From Chiua virens (taxonomy: Eukaryota > Basidiomycota > Agaricomycetes > Boletales > Boletaceae), in contig JAHNUO010000001.1 of the NCBI GenBank assembly GCA_019787685.1, positions 1,488,001 to 1,552,000 of the forward strand: DNA of 64,000 nt, given 5' to 3'. A program made the translations under genes and the position numbers. This document shows, one piece after another, positions 23,235 through 33,502 of the stretch (within the stretch, counting starts at the first letter, position 1; each line of letters starts with the position of its first letter). The notes under the pieces are model-generated. The model had not been told where the DNA came from and did not search any database. It saw only the letters and a program-made list of their open reading frames with translations.

Positions 23235-23246
23235 GGGCTCATAACC
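23235..23246 (-). promoter_or_regulatory. Copia1 primer-binding site matching the initiator-Met tRNA anticodon arm
   Basis: Plus strand GGGCTCATAACC directly abuts the 5' LTR at 23247. This equals the anticodon stem-loop of eukaryotic initiator-Met tRNA (anticodon CAT) rather than a tRNA 3' end. Drosophila copia and yeast Ty5 are known to use such an internal, half-tRNA primer. Copia2 has the same site at 47063. Confidence 0.85.
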
Positions 23247-23611
23247 TGTTAGAACAGACCGGTTCCGAAGGACCCAGTTGTCCCAAGGGCAGAGTCACTG
23301 CTCTGGTGACTTACCTGATAGTGAAGCTCAAGATGATATTGTGGAGAATGGAGAGAGAGAAGATTGTTCTGTATGTACAGTAGAACATGTTTATATATCT
23401 ACTGTAATGCTATGCTGTACCTGTAGTAAGGAGTAATGGTACTGCATTGATGATTGTAACTAATTGTATTGTAGTGCCTAAGGTACTACAATAAGTCTAT
23501 AGTGGTTCCAGTACTTCCAGAGCGCAGGAACCTCGGAACTTCTGGAAGCAGAAGCCTCGGAAGTGCAGGAACTACCTGGAATGGTTGGAACAGATTGTAC
23601 ATATTCCAACA
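23247..23611 (-). repeat. Copia1 5' LTR
   Basis: A 365-bp copy, orientation as in the 3' LTR at 15960. On the minus strand it starts TGTTGGAATATG and ends CTAACA, directly next to the primer site. It is expected to hold the promoter, with an AT-rich TATATA block near the middle. Confidence 0.93.
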
Positions 23612-24855
23612 CTTGGCTCAGAAGTGTCACAGCAGGCAGATGCATAACCAGGATGAGCTCGGGGAATATACTTGAGCATTTTGTAAGGTCTCTTCCATAC
23701 TAATTGCTAACCAAAAAATCTCAGACATCGACCATAATGGCCTATACCTAAACAGGTTCCCACCTGAGCTACAGAGGGAGATCTGTGACCGGTTATGCAT
23801 CATACTACTGGATCACCACCCTAATGACCCATATCCCATGGATGATTCCACAAAGGCAGCCACTTTCCTCCTAATGGGTTCTACATTTCGCCCGACATTC
23901 ACCCCCACACTCAGTCCCCCCCCTGTTCACCTCTACATATCAACCGCCACATCAACTGACTCAAATACCTGTACCACCCACATCAACGTATTGACCAACC
24001 GCACCTATTCCTTCATACTCGCCAGCTCCTACAGTGAAGGTAGAGACAAACCAAACCTCATGTACCTCATCTGCTTGCAAGTTCTGTGGTGGACCCAGCC
24101 ATTATATGCATTCTTGCCCCATCTGTATCAAATACCTCAATATGGCGAAGGTGGTCAGAGGGTCAGATAACAAGCTCTACATGCCAGATGGCTCTAACAG
24201 CCCTTGAGCACTGGGTGAACAATGTTTTAAGGACAGTGTTGACTACACATGGGCCAACAACCAACTGGTTCACCCCCCTGTCACATCCATGTCATCCAGC
24301 AGTACTACCAGAGACTTACCCCCACATATCACGGCAAGCATTCTATCATCTGCACATCCAGGAACACCAGTGGTCCTAGACATTGAACCAGCCACCTTTG
24401 CACTCACGGAAATGGACAAGGAAAGCAAACCTCTATCCGTAGTAGCCGACCCAGATTTCCAGCCATACATTGCACAGGCTTGGGCTACATTCCAGGCAGA
24501 TAAGGCGACCAAGGACAAGGGTAAACATGTTTGGTTTGACAGCATATATATGCCACCTCAGAAACTAAACAATCAGTCGGCCACAATGTCTGAGGAGATC
24601 ATCTCGCCAGAGTTACAGACCGCCAAAGAAGCTAACCCCCAATCATCATCATCATCTACACCATCACACTCCCCACCTGCCTCGTCACCCACACCCACAT
24701 CCACAATAGCTGGACCATCCAGTTCTTCCTTTTCTAGTCGTGCCAACAACAAAAGTAATCCTTCTTTCTGCGCAGCACAAACTAACCCTTTGTTTAACCC
24801 TACAATGCAATATAGGTACTTGTTTCCACTCAAGGATGACTTAGCTCCACAATGA
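23612..24855 (+). pseudogene. Element B Gag
   Basis: Frame fragments KCHSRQMHNQDELGEY (from about 23620), then YSPAPTVKVETK and the zinc knuckle CKFCGGPSHYMHSC (CX2CX4HX4C, about 24075-24120), then an open frame 24289-24855 with PPHITASILSSAHPGTPVVL and a long Ser/Pro/Thr-rich tail. Frameshifts and stops separate these parts. The knuckle and layout fit Gag of the agaric Ty3 lineage. Confidence 0.75.
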
Positions 24856-25089
24856 GTGTTGGACTGAGTCCTGGATTCGAGTATACCTGTGCCCATTAAA
24901 GATTTATTCGCAGTCACACCAGAATTCCGAAAACAATTTCAGGACCTTACTACCACTAAATGAGTTACAACTAACCTATCCACTCATGCTGTGCAGGTAA
25001 ACAAGCTCGCGGGTCTTGACCCATTTGCGATCGAATGTGAATACGGCGACCGGATAAACAGAAACAACGACAGACTTATAGTATCATAG

Positions 25090-25372
25090 TCTTCCCCTTC
25101 GGTCAATCAAGACCAAGATAGGAGAATCTGGACGACCCATCCGATGTGTCTTGGACTCTGGGTCCGAGATTGTCGCAATGCCCAAATGTATCTGGGAGAC
25201 ACTTGGTATCCCAATTCGGTCAGATCACATGATGAATATGTTATCCGCCAACACAAGCATTGACAAAACAGTGGGGGTACTGGAGAACCTATCTGTAGAC
25301 TTTGGTACAGGCGAAGTGATGCTTCAGGTCCAGATTCTGGCCAGGGCAAACTTTGACCTATTGCTCAGATGA
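25090..25372 (+). pseudogene. Element B protease
   Basis: An open frame with the retropepsin-type motif VLDSGSEIVAMPKCIW (about 25145-25195) and the following hydrophobic/Gly pattern up to ARANFDLLLR. It ends in a TGA at 25371 where the fused polyprotein should continue. Upstream, in another frame, lies an EFRKQF/PVPIKDLF linker. Confidence 0.8.
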
Positions 25373-25999
25373 CCGTTTCATTGCCTCATGAGTGTGACTA
25401 CTGACAATTACCCAGATGGAGCACAGATGATTACGCTGCACAACCCTAACATGGGAAAGCAATTCTCTTTGTCTACTTGGGCATGGATGGAAGGATGCCC
25501 CCATTACTGAGAAAAGAAACAGTGTAACAGCCATCAGACTGTCATTGAAATGGACTTGGGTTTTTAGCTATCAATGATCTATATACCAATTGGGGAGATT
25601 TCAATCTTATCCACATTGCATCCGGTTTCGTTTTTTCTAAAAACTGTCATTTGTTTCATCTCTCTATTTCCCAACTTCTTACACACGGCTTCCGCCTCTT
25701 TCGATTGGACCAGTCCCACCTTTGACCAATTACTCATTTTTATCATTCATGTGTACAGACCCTAATCCGGACATTCTTTCCACTATCACTTCTGTTTATT
25801 TGTATGATACCACTTCGCACACGCTGGTTTATAAACCGGTAGCATGTAAAGTTCAGTTGGTAGTTGTTCCTACCAGTGAGGAGTTTTGTATCACATGATC
25901 TCTGCCAGATGATCCTATTACCGGACTGAAACCTTTACCTACTCGTTCACCCGACTTTACCCCTGGACAATGTTTCACACAGGAACACACTGATGCTTT

Positions 26000-26977
26000 A
26001 GATCTCGACCTGGCTAACTGGCTATGGCCAGAAGAAGTCAAATTAATCCGATGGATTGTTTGCAAGCACAAAACAGCCTTTGCTTGGATACCGACCGAGT
26101 GGGGCCATCTCCTCGAACAATATTTCCCCCCTGTCAAAATTCCTACCATACCTCATATGCCTTGGATACTGTGAAACATCCCAGTCCCCCCTGCAATGTG
26201 GGCTGACACAATTCAGATTATCCAGGACCAGATTGCATCCAGCGTGTATGAACCCTCAACATCTGCCTATCGATCATGGTGATTTTGTGTCCTAAAACAG
26301 GATGGTAAATCGCTACGACTTGTCCATGACTTGCAGCTGCTGAATGCAGTCACAATCCACGACTCTTCTACCCCACCCCTTGTTGAACACTTCGTGGAAT
26401 CTTGCCGGATACACAGTATATGGGATGATGGACTTGTTTGCCAGATATGACCAACATCCATTACACCCAGATTCACGTGACCTCACCACTTTCAACAGTC
26501 CAATGGGTCCACACTGGCTCACTACGGTACCCATGGGGTACACAAACATGGTACAAATCTATCAGGCCGACATGTTGTTTAGTTTGCAGGACGAGATACC
26601 TCATTATACCTATCCATTCATAGATGATCTGCCAGTCAAAATAGTCTCGACCTGCTACCAAAATCTGGATGGCTCTTATGAAACCATTGCAGAAAACCCA
26701 GGTATTTGTCGCTTCATCTGGGAGCACCTCCTCGTAGTCCATCACATCCTACAACAACTACAAAATGTCAGAGTAATGGTATCCACTAAGAAATTTGTAC
26801 TCGCAGCACCACACGCGACCATAGTCAGACACAAGTGTACAGCTGATGGCTGTATCCCTCACAAAAAGAAGGTACAAAAAATCCATGACTGGCCCAAGTG
26901 TCAGAACCTTACGCAAGTATGCAGATTCTTAGGTGTGTGCGGTGTTCTTCAAATTTCATCAAAAATTTTGCTACAAT
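26000..26977 (+). pseudogene. Element B reverse transcriptase, interrupted by element A
   Basis: Segments in changing frames: QIIQDQIASSVYEPSTSAYR, DGKSLRLVHDLQLLNAVTI (RT finger), then the open frame 26344-26985 with GMMDLFARYDQHPL, the catalytic YPFIDDLPVK, NPGICRFIWEHLLVVHHILQ and CRFLGVCGV. At 26977 the sequence is cut by the 5' LTR of element A. Across the insertion (one copy of ACAAT removed) it continues NFIKNFATIA...LLVNLTQK, the expected RT/RNase H connection. Confidence 0.85.
26973..26977. repeat. Left 5-bp TSD ACAAT of element A
   Basis: ACAAT is repeated exactly at 33887-33891, immediately outside the two LTRs. Confidence 0.9.
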
Positions 26978-27416
26978 TGTTATGATCTTGACATTCCAAC
27001 CTCCTATCGTTCATACTTTCAACTTTTTCTGAAATCATGCCTCATGTCAAGGCTGTCCACAGGATCATATCCTATTGGCTGCCACAAAGCCACAGCCTTA
27101 TCCATGACTCATTCCCTTATCTTTCATATCCAATTCATTATGACTCATACCCGCCAGATACCTGTGCAAGGCTATGCATCTTATCTATGACTCATTGATA
27201 TTCACACCTTATCATCCAATCATGTCTCTCTGTCTTATCTACATAGTTCATACTCAGTTTAGAACTCCGACATCCATGTAGTATATAAACCCCATGAATT
27301 GAAGCCAGAGGACTCTAACAAAGTTCTCTTGGAGTTTTCACCTCTTTGATTGGACTTCCACATCCTCTCACATCTTCACTACACATCTAGTTCAATCTTT
27401 GTTCTAGGTTGTTTCA
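26978..27416 (+). repeat. Element A 5' LTR
   Basis: TGTTATGATCTTGAC...CTAGGTTGTTTCA. A TATATAAA box lies at 27282-27289, and a likely transcription start AACAAAGTTCT at 27317-27327, about 28 bases beyond it. The solo LTR at 41584-42006 and the fragments at 37222 and 38832 are relatives. Confidence 0.95.
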
Positions 27417-27418
27417 TT

Positions 27419-27429
27419 AGAACTTTGTT
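27419..27429 (+). promoter_or_regulatory. Element A self-priming primer-binding site
   Basis: AGAACTTTGTT, two bases after the LTR, is the exact reverse complement of AACAAAGTTCT at 27317-27327 in the LTR, just downstream of the TATA box. An 11-nt match between the primer site and the RNA 5' end is the hallmark of Tf1/sushi-type self-priming, in which the transcript folds back and is cleaved to prime cDNA synthesis instead of using a tRNA. Confidence 0.8.
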
Positions 27430-27659
27430 GCTTTCTTCGCTGTTGATACTACTGCCAAGTTCCTCGACTTCATCGTAGCCCTTCAAGCTATCCTCTCAGT
27501 GTGCAAAGCCAGTAAGTCACACTTGTACGAAGCAGAAGAGACTCGCTATCAAAGGCATCGTTATGCAAAGACTCAAGGTCTATTGACAAACGCACTTAAT
27601 TAGCAGAGCAGAGCACCCCATTGACAGCTGATTGTACTCTTAACTGAGCCACTCTCCCA

Positions 27660-28235
27660 GTGTCCAACTCCTACTTCCTTCCACCCTTTGAGGTCACTGG
27701 AGAGGAGATTCTTTTTGATACCGAGGCAGACCCCAGCTACATTGACGCTACTTTCTTGGCTCAAGCAGTTGCTCATGAGGATCTCAACCCGGATCACCAT
27801 TCGCAGGAGGAGACTTTCCACGCCTTACTCCAGCAATTTCTTGGCGCGCAGTCGCCAATCTTGGATTTCACATCCCAAACCAATAGTCGGAGCAGCAGCC
27901 TGAACTTACACTATCCATCAGAGGAACCAGAGATTAAGCTTGAGAATATCCTGGAAGTTATCCCTAAAGAGGAAGTGCAACCCATCCTTATCCCTCTCGA
28001 GTTAAAGAGAGAAATCTCGCCTTCAGAGTCACTAGGAAATCCGAACGATTATGTTCCCCCGGCAGAATTAGCTAGGAGATTAGCAAGTCCTGTTAGAACC
28101 AATAGGCAGAGAATCCACACAGCAAGGAGACAAGAAGTCTCTGCATGCATCAGACCCTACTTGCAGTACAATATCTTTGAATTCCCTTCCTTATGTCCTA
28201 GAAACACTCTACGACTTCCTTCCCGTTTCCTCTAA
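27660..28235 (+). CDS. Element A upstream ORF1, acidic protein of unknown function
   Basis: A 191-codon open frame between the 5' LTR and gag. The sequence is acidic in the first two thirds (FEVTGEEILFDTEADPSYID, EPEIKLENILEVIPKEEVQP) and Arg-rich near the end (RRLASPVRTNRQRIHTARRQ). I recognise no domain. The first codon is not ATG in the DNA read (TGTCCAACTCC...), so the start is uncertain and it may be the second part of a spliced frame beginning near 27450 (KFLDFIVALQAILSVCKAS). It is followed after 12 bases by ORF2. An extra 5' gene is not standard for chromoviruses. Confidence 0.5.
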   Translation: MSNSYFLPPFEVTGEEILFDTEADPSYIDATFLAQAVAHEDLNPDHHSQEETFHALLQQFLGAQSPILDFTSQTNSRSSSLNLHYPSEEPEIKLENILEVIPKEEVQPILIPLELKREISPSESLGNPNDYVPPAELARRLASPVRTNRQRIHTARRQEVSACIRPYLQYNIFEFPSLCPRNTLRLPSRFL

Positions 28236-28247
28236 ATAGAAACCTTT

Positions 28248-28493
28248 ATGTCCTGGGAACTCGTCGCAATCTCAATAGTTATCACGTGCACTCTCATGAT
28301 CTATCTTTTCGCATACATAGCTTTCTACCTTACAAACAAGGTACAAGAAACTCAACGACCACTCTACTGCACTATCAAAAGAAGAGACTATCCCTTCGCT
28401 ATCACATTCGGTCTATTCTCACCTTATGAAGAGTACGGTCAACCTACCAACAACAACTGGGGAGCACCAGAACCACAAGTAGAAGACTGGTAA
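28248..28493 (+). CDS. Element A ORF2, small single-pass membrane protein
   Basis: An 81-codon ATG-initiated frame, MSWELVAISIVITCTLMIYL followed by FAYIAFYL, giving one clear hydrophobic membrane segment at residues ~4-28, then a short polar tail with an acidic, Gly/Asn-rich C-terminus (NNNWGAPEPQVEDW). Its TAA ends three bases before the gag ATG at 28497, so ORF1, ORF2 and gag are packed like a polycistron. No homologue is known to me. It is not a typical envelope protein (too short, no fusion or SU parts). Confidence 0.6.
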   Translation: MSWELVAISIVITCTLMIYLFAYIAFYLTNKVQETQRPLYCTIKRRDYPFAITFGLFSPYEEYGQPTNNNWGAPEPQVEDW

Positions 28494-28496
28494 ACC

Positions 28497-29664
28497 ATGT
28501 CAGGATACACCTACACCACCACTCTCAAAGATCTCAACAATCAATTGTTGAATGATGGAGATTGTCTCATGGCTTCGGCTTGGCTGGTCCAAGAACTAAC
28601 AAATGTGGTTGCTACTCTAGAAAATAAACTGAACTCTACAATGTCCACACCAGCGGCAACTTCATCTAAAGTCGAAATCTTCGCAGATCCTGGAATCTAT
28701 GACGGAGATCAAACCAAATTCGAAGAATGGTGGGCCAAAATGAAAGGATGGCTCAATATCAATCAGAGGGCAATCGCCCCTGACTCCCATCATGCCGTAC
28801 TAGTGGTACTATCATGTCTCAAAGGAGCCAAAAGCTCACAATTCACCAAGACAAGATTAGCTCAAGGTTCTAAACTCACATGGGCTCAACTAGTCATGGA
28901 CATAGAAGGAATGTTCCAACAAAACGATAAAGTGGACTGGGCTCGAACCCAATTGGAAAACCTAAAACAGGGTAACATGAGGGTAGAGGATTTCATAGTC
29001 TGCTGGGAAAATCTGTGGCAACAATCCCAGATCAATCCCACACATGCCATAAGACTTCTGGAAACAAACACCGCCAGAAGTATCATCTTCCAAATATTCA
29101 AAGATGGACAATGGCAAGATCCGAATGATATGATCTATACAAATTCCTCTCACCCCTCGTACATCAAAGACAGAAACAAGGCAGTCACCAAATACCTCGC
29201 TGCAATCCGAACAGCAGGTAACTCCTTCAAATCAATTAATTACGTCCGAGGAGAAAGGAACTGGAAAGCAAAGGACCCCAATGCCATGGACATAGGGGCT
29301 GTCACCTACGAAAAAGATGAAGATGGGTGGTTCACAGAAAAAGAAGTCCGGTCTATGGGACAAGGAAATTCCCAATGACCAATCAAGTGCTACAATTGCA
29401 CACAAATGGGTCATTATCCAAGAGATTGTCCCAAGCCAAAGAACCAATGCGGAACATGCAAGTTCTATGGCGGTGGACATAAGAAGGACTGTTCTGCTTT
29501 GTGCAAAGTTCAATCAACCTCAGAAACCCCGAATACTTCTTCCTCCCCCTCTATGTCCAAGACAGATCCATTTGCAGCCATACGAGGAATGAACCCTGAC
29601 CAAATTCAAGCATATTACTATGACAAATATGAAACCGAAAAGAAGAGAAAAGCCAAGGCGAACT
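28497..29664 (+). pseudogene. Element A Gag with two zinc-knuckle motifs, one premature stop
   Basis: MSGYTYTTTLKDLNNQLL start; Ty3-type Gag core FEEWWAKMKGWL...LTWAQLVMDIEGMF, VEDFIVCWENLW; PNAMDIGAV near residue 260. A TGA at 29376-29378 replaces what would be an Arg codon, and the same frame continues PIKCYNCTQMGHYPRDCP (CX2CX4HX4C) and CGTCKFYGGGHKKDC, ending at 29664 after KKRKAKAN. Apart from that single stop (CGA to TGA) the gene is intact at about 388 codons. Confidence 0.88.
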
Positions 29665-30373
29665 GAGTAAACTGGGATCTCACATTCGCACCCTTCCTAA
29701 GGAATACAAGAACTCTGTCTCTTTAAAGTTTGATTTTACTTATTCATCTGACAAAATTCCCAAGCACGAGGATAAACTGCCAAAAACAAAAACAACAGAT
29801 AATCAAAGCGTTGACAGCGTCTCTGCGGAGCGCAGCGGACACAATAGTTCCATGCTTAATTCTGTCACAAAACAAATACCTGATGGGTCTTTCATTAGAT
29901 CTACATCTATGGAAACAGAAATATCTCTATCAATTCTGGTCTCCCCAGTAAACCAGATTGGTTATGTTGGAGCAAAAGTGCTTTTAGATAGTGGAGCTAA
30001 TGCAATCTTCATTCACAAAGACTATGTCACAAAGCACAAACTCCCCACACATGTGCTATCACATCCCATACAAGTCTTTAATGTGGATGGAACCAAAAAT
30101 CAAGCTGGCTCGATTACTCATGCGGCCCAAATCCTGATTCATTACAAAGGTCACAGGGAAATAGTAGATGCTGAAATTACCAACCTTGGAAAGAATGATC
30201 TTATCCTTGGATATACCTGGTTGAAGCATCACAATCCCCATATAGACTGGAATACAGGATCGGTCATAATGCGGAGATGCCCAGAATCATGTCACTCACA
30301 AGATGAAGATGATTTCTTGGATTCCATTATCGCAGAAGAACTTAAATATGCAAACTCTATTGCGGAATCATGA
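29660..30373 (+). pseudogene. Element A protease region
   Basis: Overlaps the end of gag in another frame (LSKLGSHIRTLPKEYKNSVS) and stays open to 30373. The retropepsin motif is VLLDSGANAIFIH (about 29980), followed by LILGYTWLKHHNPHIDW, the conserved Ty3 C-terminal protease signature. It would be cleaved from a Gag-Pol polyprotein. A TGA at 30371 separates it from the RT region. Confidence 0.88.
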
Positions 30374-30388
30374 ATTTTTACTGCAAAC

Positions 30389-31779
30389 ATGGAAACTCCA
30401 CCTTCTCCTCCTAAGAAACGCACTCTTGAAGAGATGGTCCCACAAGAATTTATGAAATATGCTAAAGTCTTCGGAAAAGCCGAATCAGAATGCATTCCCA
30501 TTCGAAAACCATGGGATCATGCAATAGATCTCAAAGATTCATTTGTCCCAAAGAAAGGTCGCCTTATTCCCCTCTCTGTTACCAAACAAGAGGAAGTATC
30601 AGCTTTTATCGACGACCAATTGAAGAAAGGTTACATCAGACCCTCTAAGTCAGAGCAAACATCACCAGTCTTCTTCATTCCAAAGAAGGACAGAAAGAAG
30701 TGTATGGTTCAAGACTATCGATATCTAAAGGAACATACTGTACTATGAAAAATAACTATCCTCTTCCCCTTATCTCCCAACTCATGGATAAGCTAAAATC
30801 AGCTAAACTCTTTACAAAAATGGACTTAAGATGGGGATACAATAACATACACATCAAAGAAGGCGATGAATGGAAAGCAGCCTTTGTCTGCCACCGAGGT
30901 TCCTTCGAACCCATCGTCATGTACTTCAGATTATGCAATTCTCCCGCTACCTTCCAAACTATGATGAACGAAATCATTGCTGATATGGACGGTGTTGTTG
31001 TCGTTTACATCAATGACCTTATAATCTTTACAGACACCGATGATTATGAAACACACGACAAAATCGTTCTTGAGGTACTAAAATGTCTCGAAGAAAATGA
31101 CCTCTTCATCAAACCAGAAAAATGTCATTTCCATGTCAAAGAAGTAGATTTCCTTGGAATGATCATGGGAACTAACGGAATACGAACGGATGACGAAAAG
31201 ACCAAAGCCATTGACACTTGGCCAGTACCATCTTCAGTCAAACACGTTTGCTCCTTCCTCAGTTTAGCCAACTTCTATTGCAGATTCATTAAAGATTATG
31301 GTAAAATCGCATATCCTTTACATGACTTAACTAAAAAGGATCAAAAATTTGAATGGACTTTCACTTGTGACAAAGCCTTCCATGCACTTAAAAAGGCATT
31401 TATGACAGCACCTATCCTTGCTTATCCAGATCAATCCGCCAAATATCGCTTAGAATGTGATTCATCAGATTTCGCAACAGGCGCAGTTTTATCTCTAGAA
31501 AAGGACAATGCTTGGCACCCTGTCGCCTATAACAGCCACTCTATGACCCCAGAAGAACAAAACTATCCAATTGCTGACAAAGAAATGCTATCAGTCATTC
31601 GTTCATTGGAATTATGGTGCCACTATTTAGAAAGGGCAAAACATGAATTTGAAATATGGAATGATCATCAAAACTTGACTTGGTTCATGACACGACAAGA
31701 TTTGAACTGACGACAAGCACGATGGGCCCAATACCTATCCAGGTTTAATTTCACATGGCACCATAAAGCAGGAGTAACT
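30389..31779 (+). pseudogene. Element A reverse transcriptase and RNase H
   Basis: Starts with TLEEMVPQEFMKYAKVFGK and the PLSVTKQEEVSAFIDDQL connection. One base lost near 30745 (HTV then MKNNYPLP) shifts the frame. Then come LFTKMDLRWGYNNIHIKEGD and the catalytic site VVVYINDLIIF, where the first Asp of YxDD is Asn (GAT to AAT). FLGMIMGTNGIRTDDEKTKA and the RNase H segment YRLECDSSDFATGAVLS follow. A TGA at 31708 stands for Trp before RQARWAQYL. It cannot make active enzyme without repair. Confidence 0.92.
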
Positions 31780-33502
31780 ATGGGAAAAGCAGACACTTTA
31801 AGCAAGAGAGAGGACCACATGATCGGTATTGAAGACAATAACAAGGGAATACTTCTCATGAATCCCGAACAAATCAGATCAGCTGTCACTCTCCTATACA
31901 ATGGAGATGAATTCCTCTCATCCGTACAACACGAAACTATGAAACTATCACCTAATGCCATGAAACATCTTACATCCATTGGATATTCAGTTGAGGACAC
32001 CTTTCTTAGAAAGGGGGATAAAGTCTTCATTCCAGATAACTTAAGAACCAAAGCCATTACAATGTTTCATGACATACCAGAAGCAGGACATCCTGGCTAT
32101 GACAAAACACTTGAACTCCTATCACGACAATACATATGGCCTCAAATGAAGGAACACGTAAAAACATATGTATCTCACTGCAAAAGATGTGCTCACTTCA
32201 AGGGTTCAAACCAGAAAACAGCAGGACTTCTACAACCCTTAGAAACCCCTAGGAAACCCCTAGTACACCATGGGAAAACATCTCAGCAGATTTCATTACT
32301 GATCTTCCCGATTCACACTCCTATGACTCAATTCTCACAGTTGTGGATTGCTTCTCTAAAGAAGTAGAATTCATACCATGTCACAAAACATGCACATCTA
32401 TGGATCTCGCCAAACTCTATCTCTCTCATATATGGAAACATCATGGCCTCCCTTCCTCCATAATATCAGATCGAGGACCACAATTTGCTTCCCAACTAAT
32501 GAAAGATATATGCTCAGGATTAAAATAACTCCCAAACTAAGCACCGCCCATTCAGAATGAATGAATCAAGAAGTACAACAATATCTGAGCATGTTCTGTG
32601 CAGAAAAGGACTCCACATGGTCCAATTGGTTACCCCTAGCGCAATTCTCATACAACAGTAAAAAGAACTCGACGACAAAGTATTCTTCCTTCAAAATCAC
32701 ACGCTCTTACGTCCCACACATGGGAATCATGCCTCATGATATGAAAAATCCTGCAGCCCAAAACCTTGTAATGGATTTTTCCAACATCTTAGAACAAACC
32801 AAGTCCAACATAGACAAAGCTACAGAAAAGATGAAAGAACAAGCAGATAAATCGAGCACAGAACCTCCATTATACTCTATCGGAGACAAAGTCTGGCTCT
32901 CAACTACAAATCTAAAAATAAGAAAACACCCCAAATTCACAGACAAGTGGATTGGCCCCTATGAAATAATATCCAAACATGGTCCAAATGCCATAAAACT
33001 TAAACTTCCATGCACTATGCAAATTCATCCGGTCATTAATATCTCCCAAATCAAACCCTATAAAGAACATCTACCTGATCAACTGGTCTATAAACCAGGA
33101 CCTATCGTAATCGGAGATGACCAAGAAAATAAATACGAAGCAGAATATATTGTCGACTCACAAATGAAAGGTCGCTGTTTGGAATACCTTATTCATTGGA
33201 AAGGATATGAAGAAGACGAACAAACATGGGAACCGTTAAAAAACCTTACTAATGCTCGGGAACTTATTGAAGAGTTTCACAAAGCACATCCCGAAGCCCC
33301 ACGTCATCTCAAAGTAACCTTTACCGAATTCAACTCCATGTTTAGAAATTATGAAGACAAGACTCAATCCTTAGATGAGCATAGTCTCCATTGTCTCAAT
33401 CATGAAATAACAGATTATCCAGAGTCTGATCATCAGACAGGGGGTAGTGTTACGATCTCGACATTCCAACCTCCTATCGTTCATACTTTCAACTTTTTCT
33501 GA
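31780..33502 (+). pseudogene. Element A integrase with C-terminal chromodomain
   Basis: Zinc finger HPGYDKTLELLSRQYIWPQM...CKRCAHFKG (HHCC), core ISADFITDLPD, SIISDRGPQFASQ and NQEVQQYL (DDE), separated by a frameshift near 32265 and by a deletion at about 32545-32563 removing the TDGQTER region. After the GPYEIISKHGPNAIKLKLP module comes the chromodomain at 33132-33290: YEAEYIVDSQMKGRCLEYLI, HWKGYEEDEQTWEPLKNL. Chromodomains direct integration to methylated-histone chromatin. The frame ends inside the 3' LTR at 33502. Confidence 0.92.
33435..33447 (+). promoter_or_regulatory. Element A polypurine tract
   Basis: AGACAGGGGGTAG directly precedes the 3' LTR start TGTTACG at 33448, the expected plus-strand primer position. 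Confidence 0.7.

Larger units (their letters stand above)
15960..23611 (-). mobile_element. Ty1/copia element 1, near full-length with two LTRs
   Basis: LTRs at 15960-16323 (3') and 23247-23611 (5'), each starting TGTTGGAATATGTAC and ending GTTCTAACA on the minus strand. They differ at roughly twenty positions, mostly transitions. A purine tract (minus strand CAAGGCAAGGAGGAG, 16324-16338) abuts the 3' LTR, and a primer site at 23235-23246 abuts the 5' LTR. The order gag, protease, integrase, RT, RNase H is that of copia. The interior is broken by stops and by Tc1-A. The flanks (CTTGCA left, CTTGG right) resemble a damaged 5-bp duplication rather than a perfect one. Confidence 0.92.

Noticed and set aside
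23235..23246. A tRNA gene suggested by GGGCTCATAACC
   Set aside because: Only the anticodon arm matches, with no acceptor or T arm. The position next to the LTR explains it as a primer site.
28248..28493. ORF2 of element A as a retroviral-type envelope
   Set aside because: 81 residues with a single membrane segment, no surface subunit, cleavage site or fusion peptide, and it lies before gag rather than after pol.
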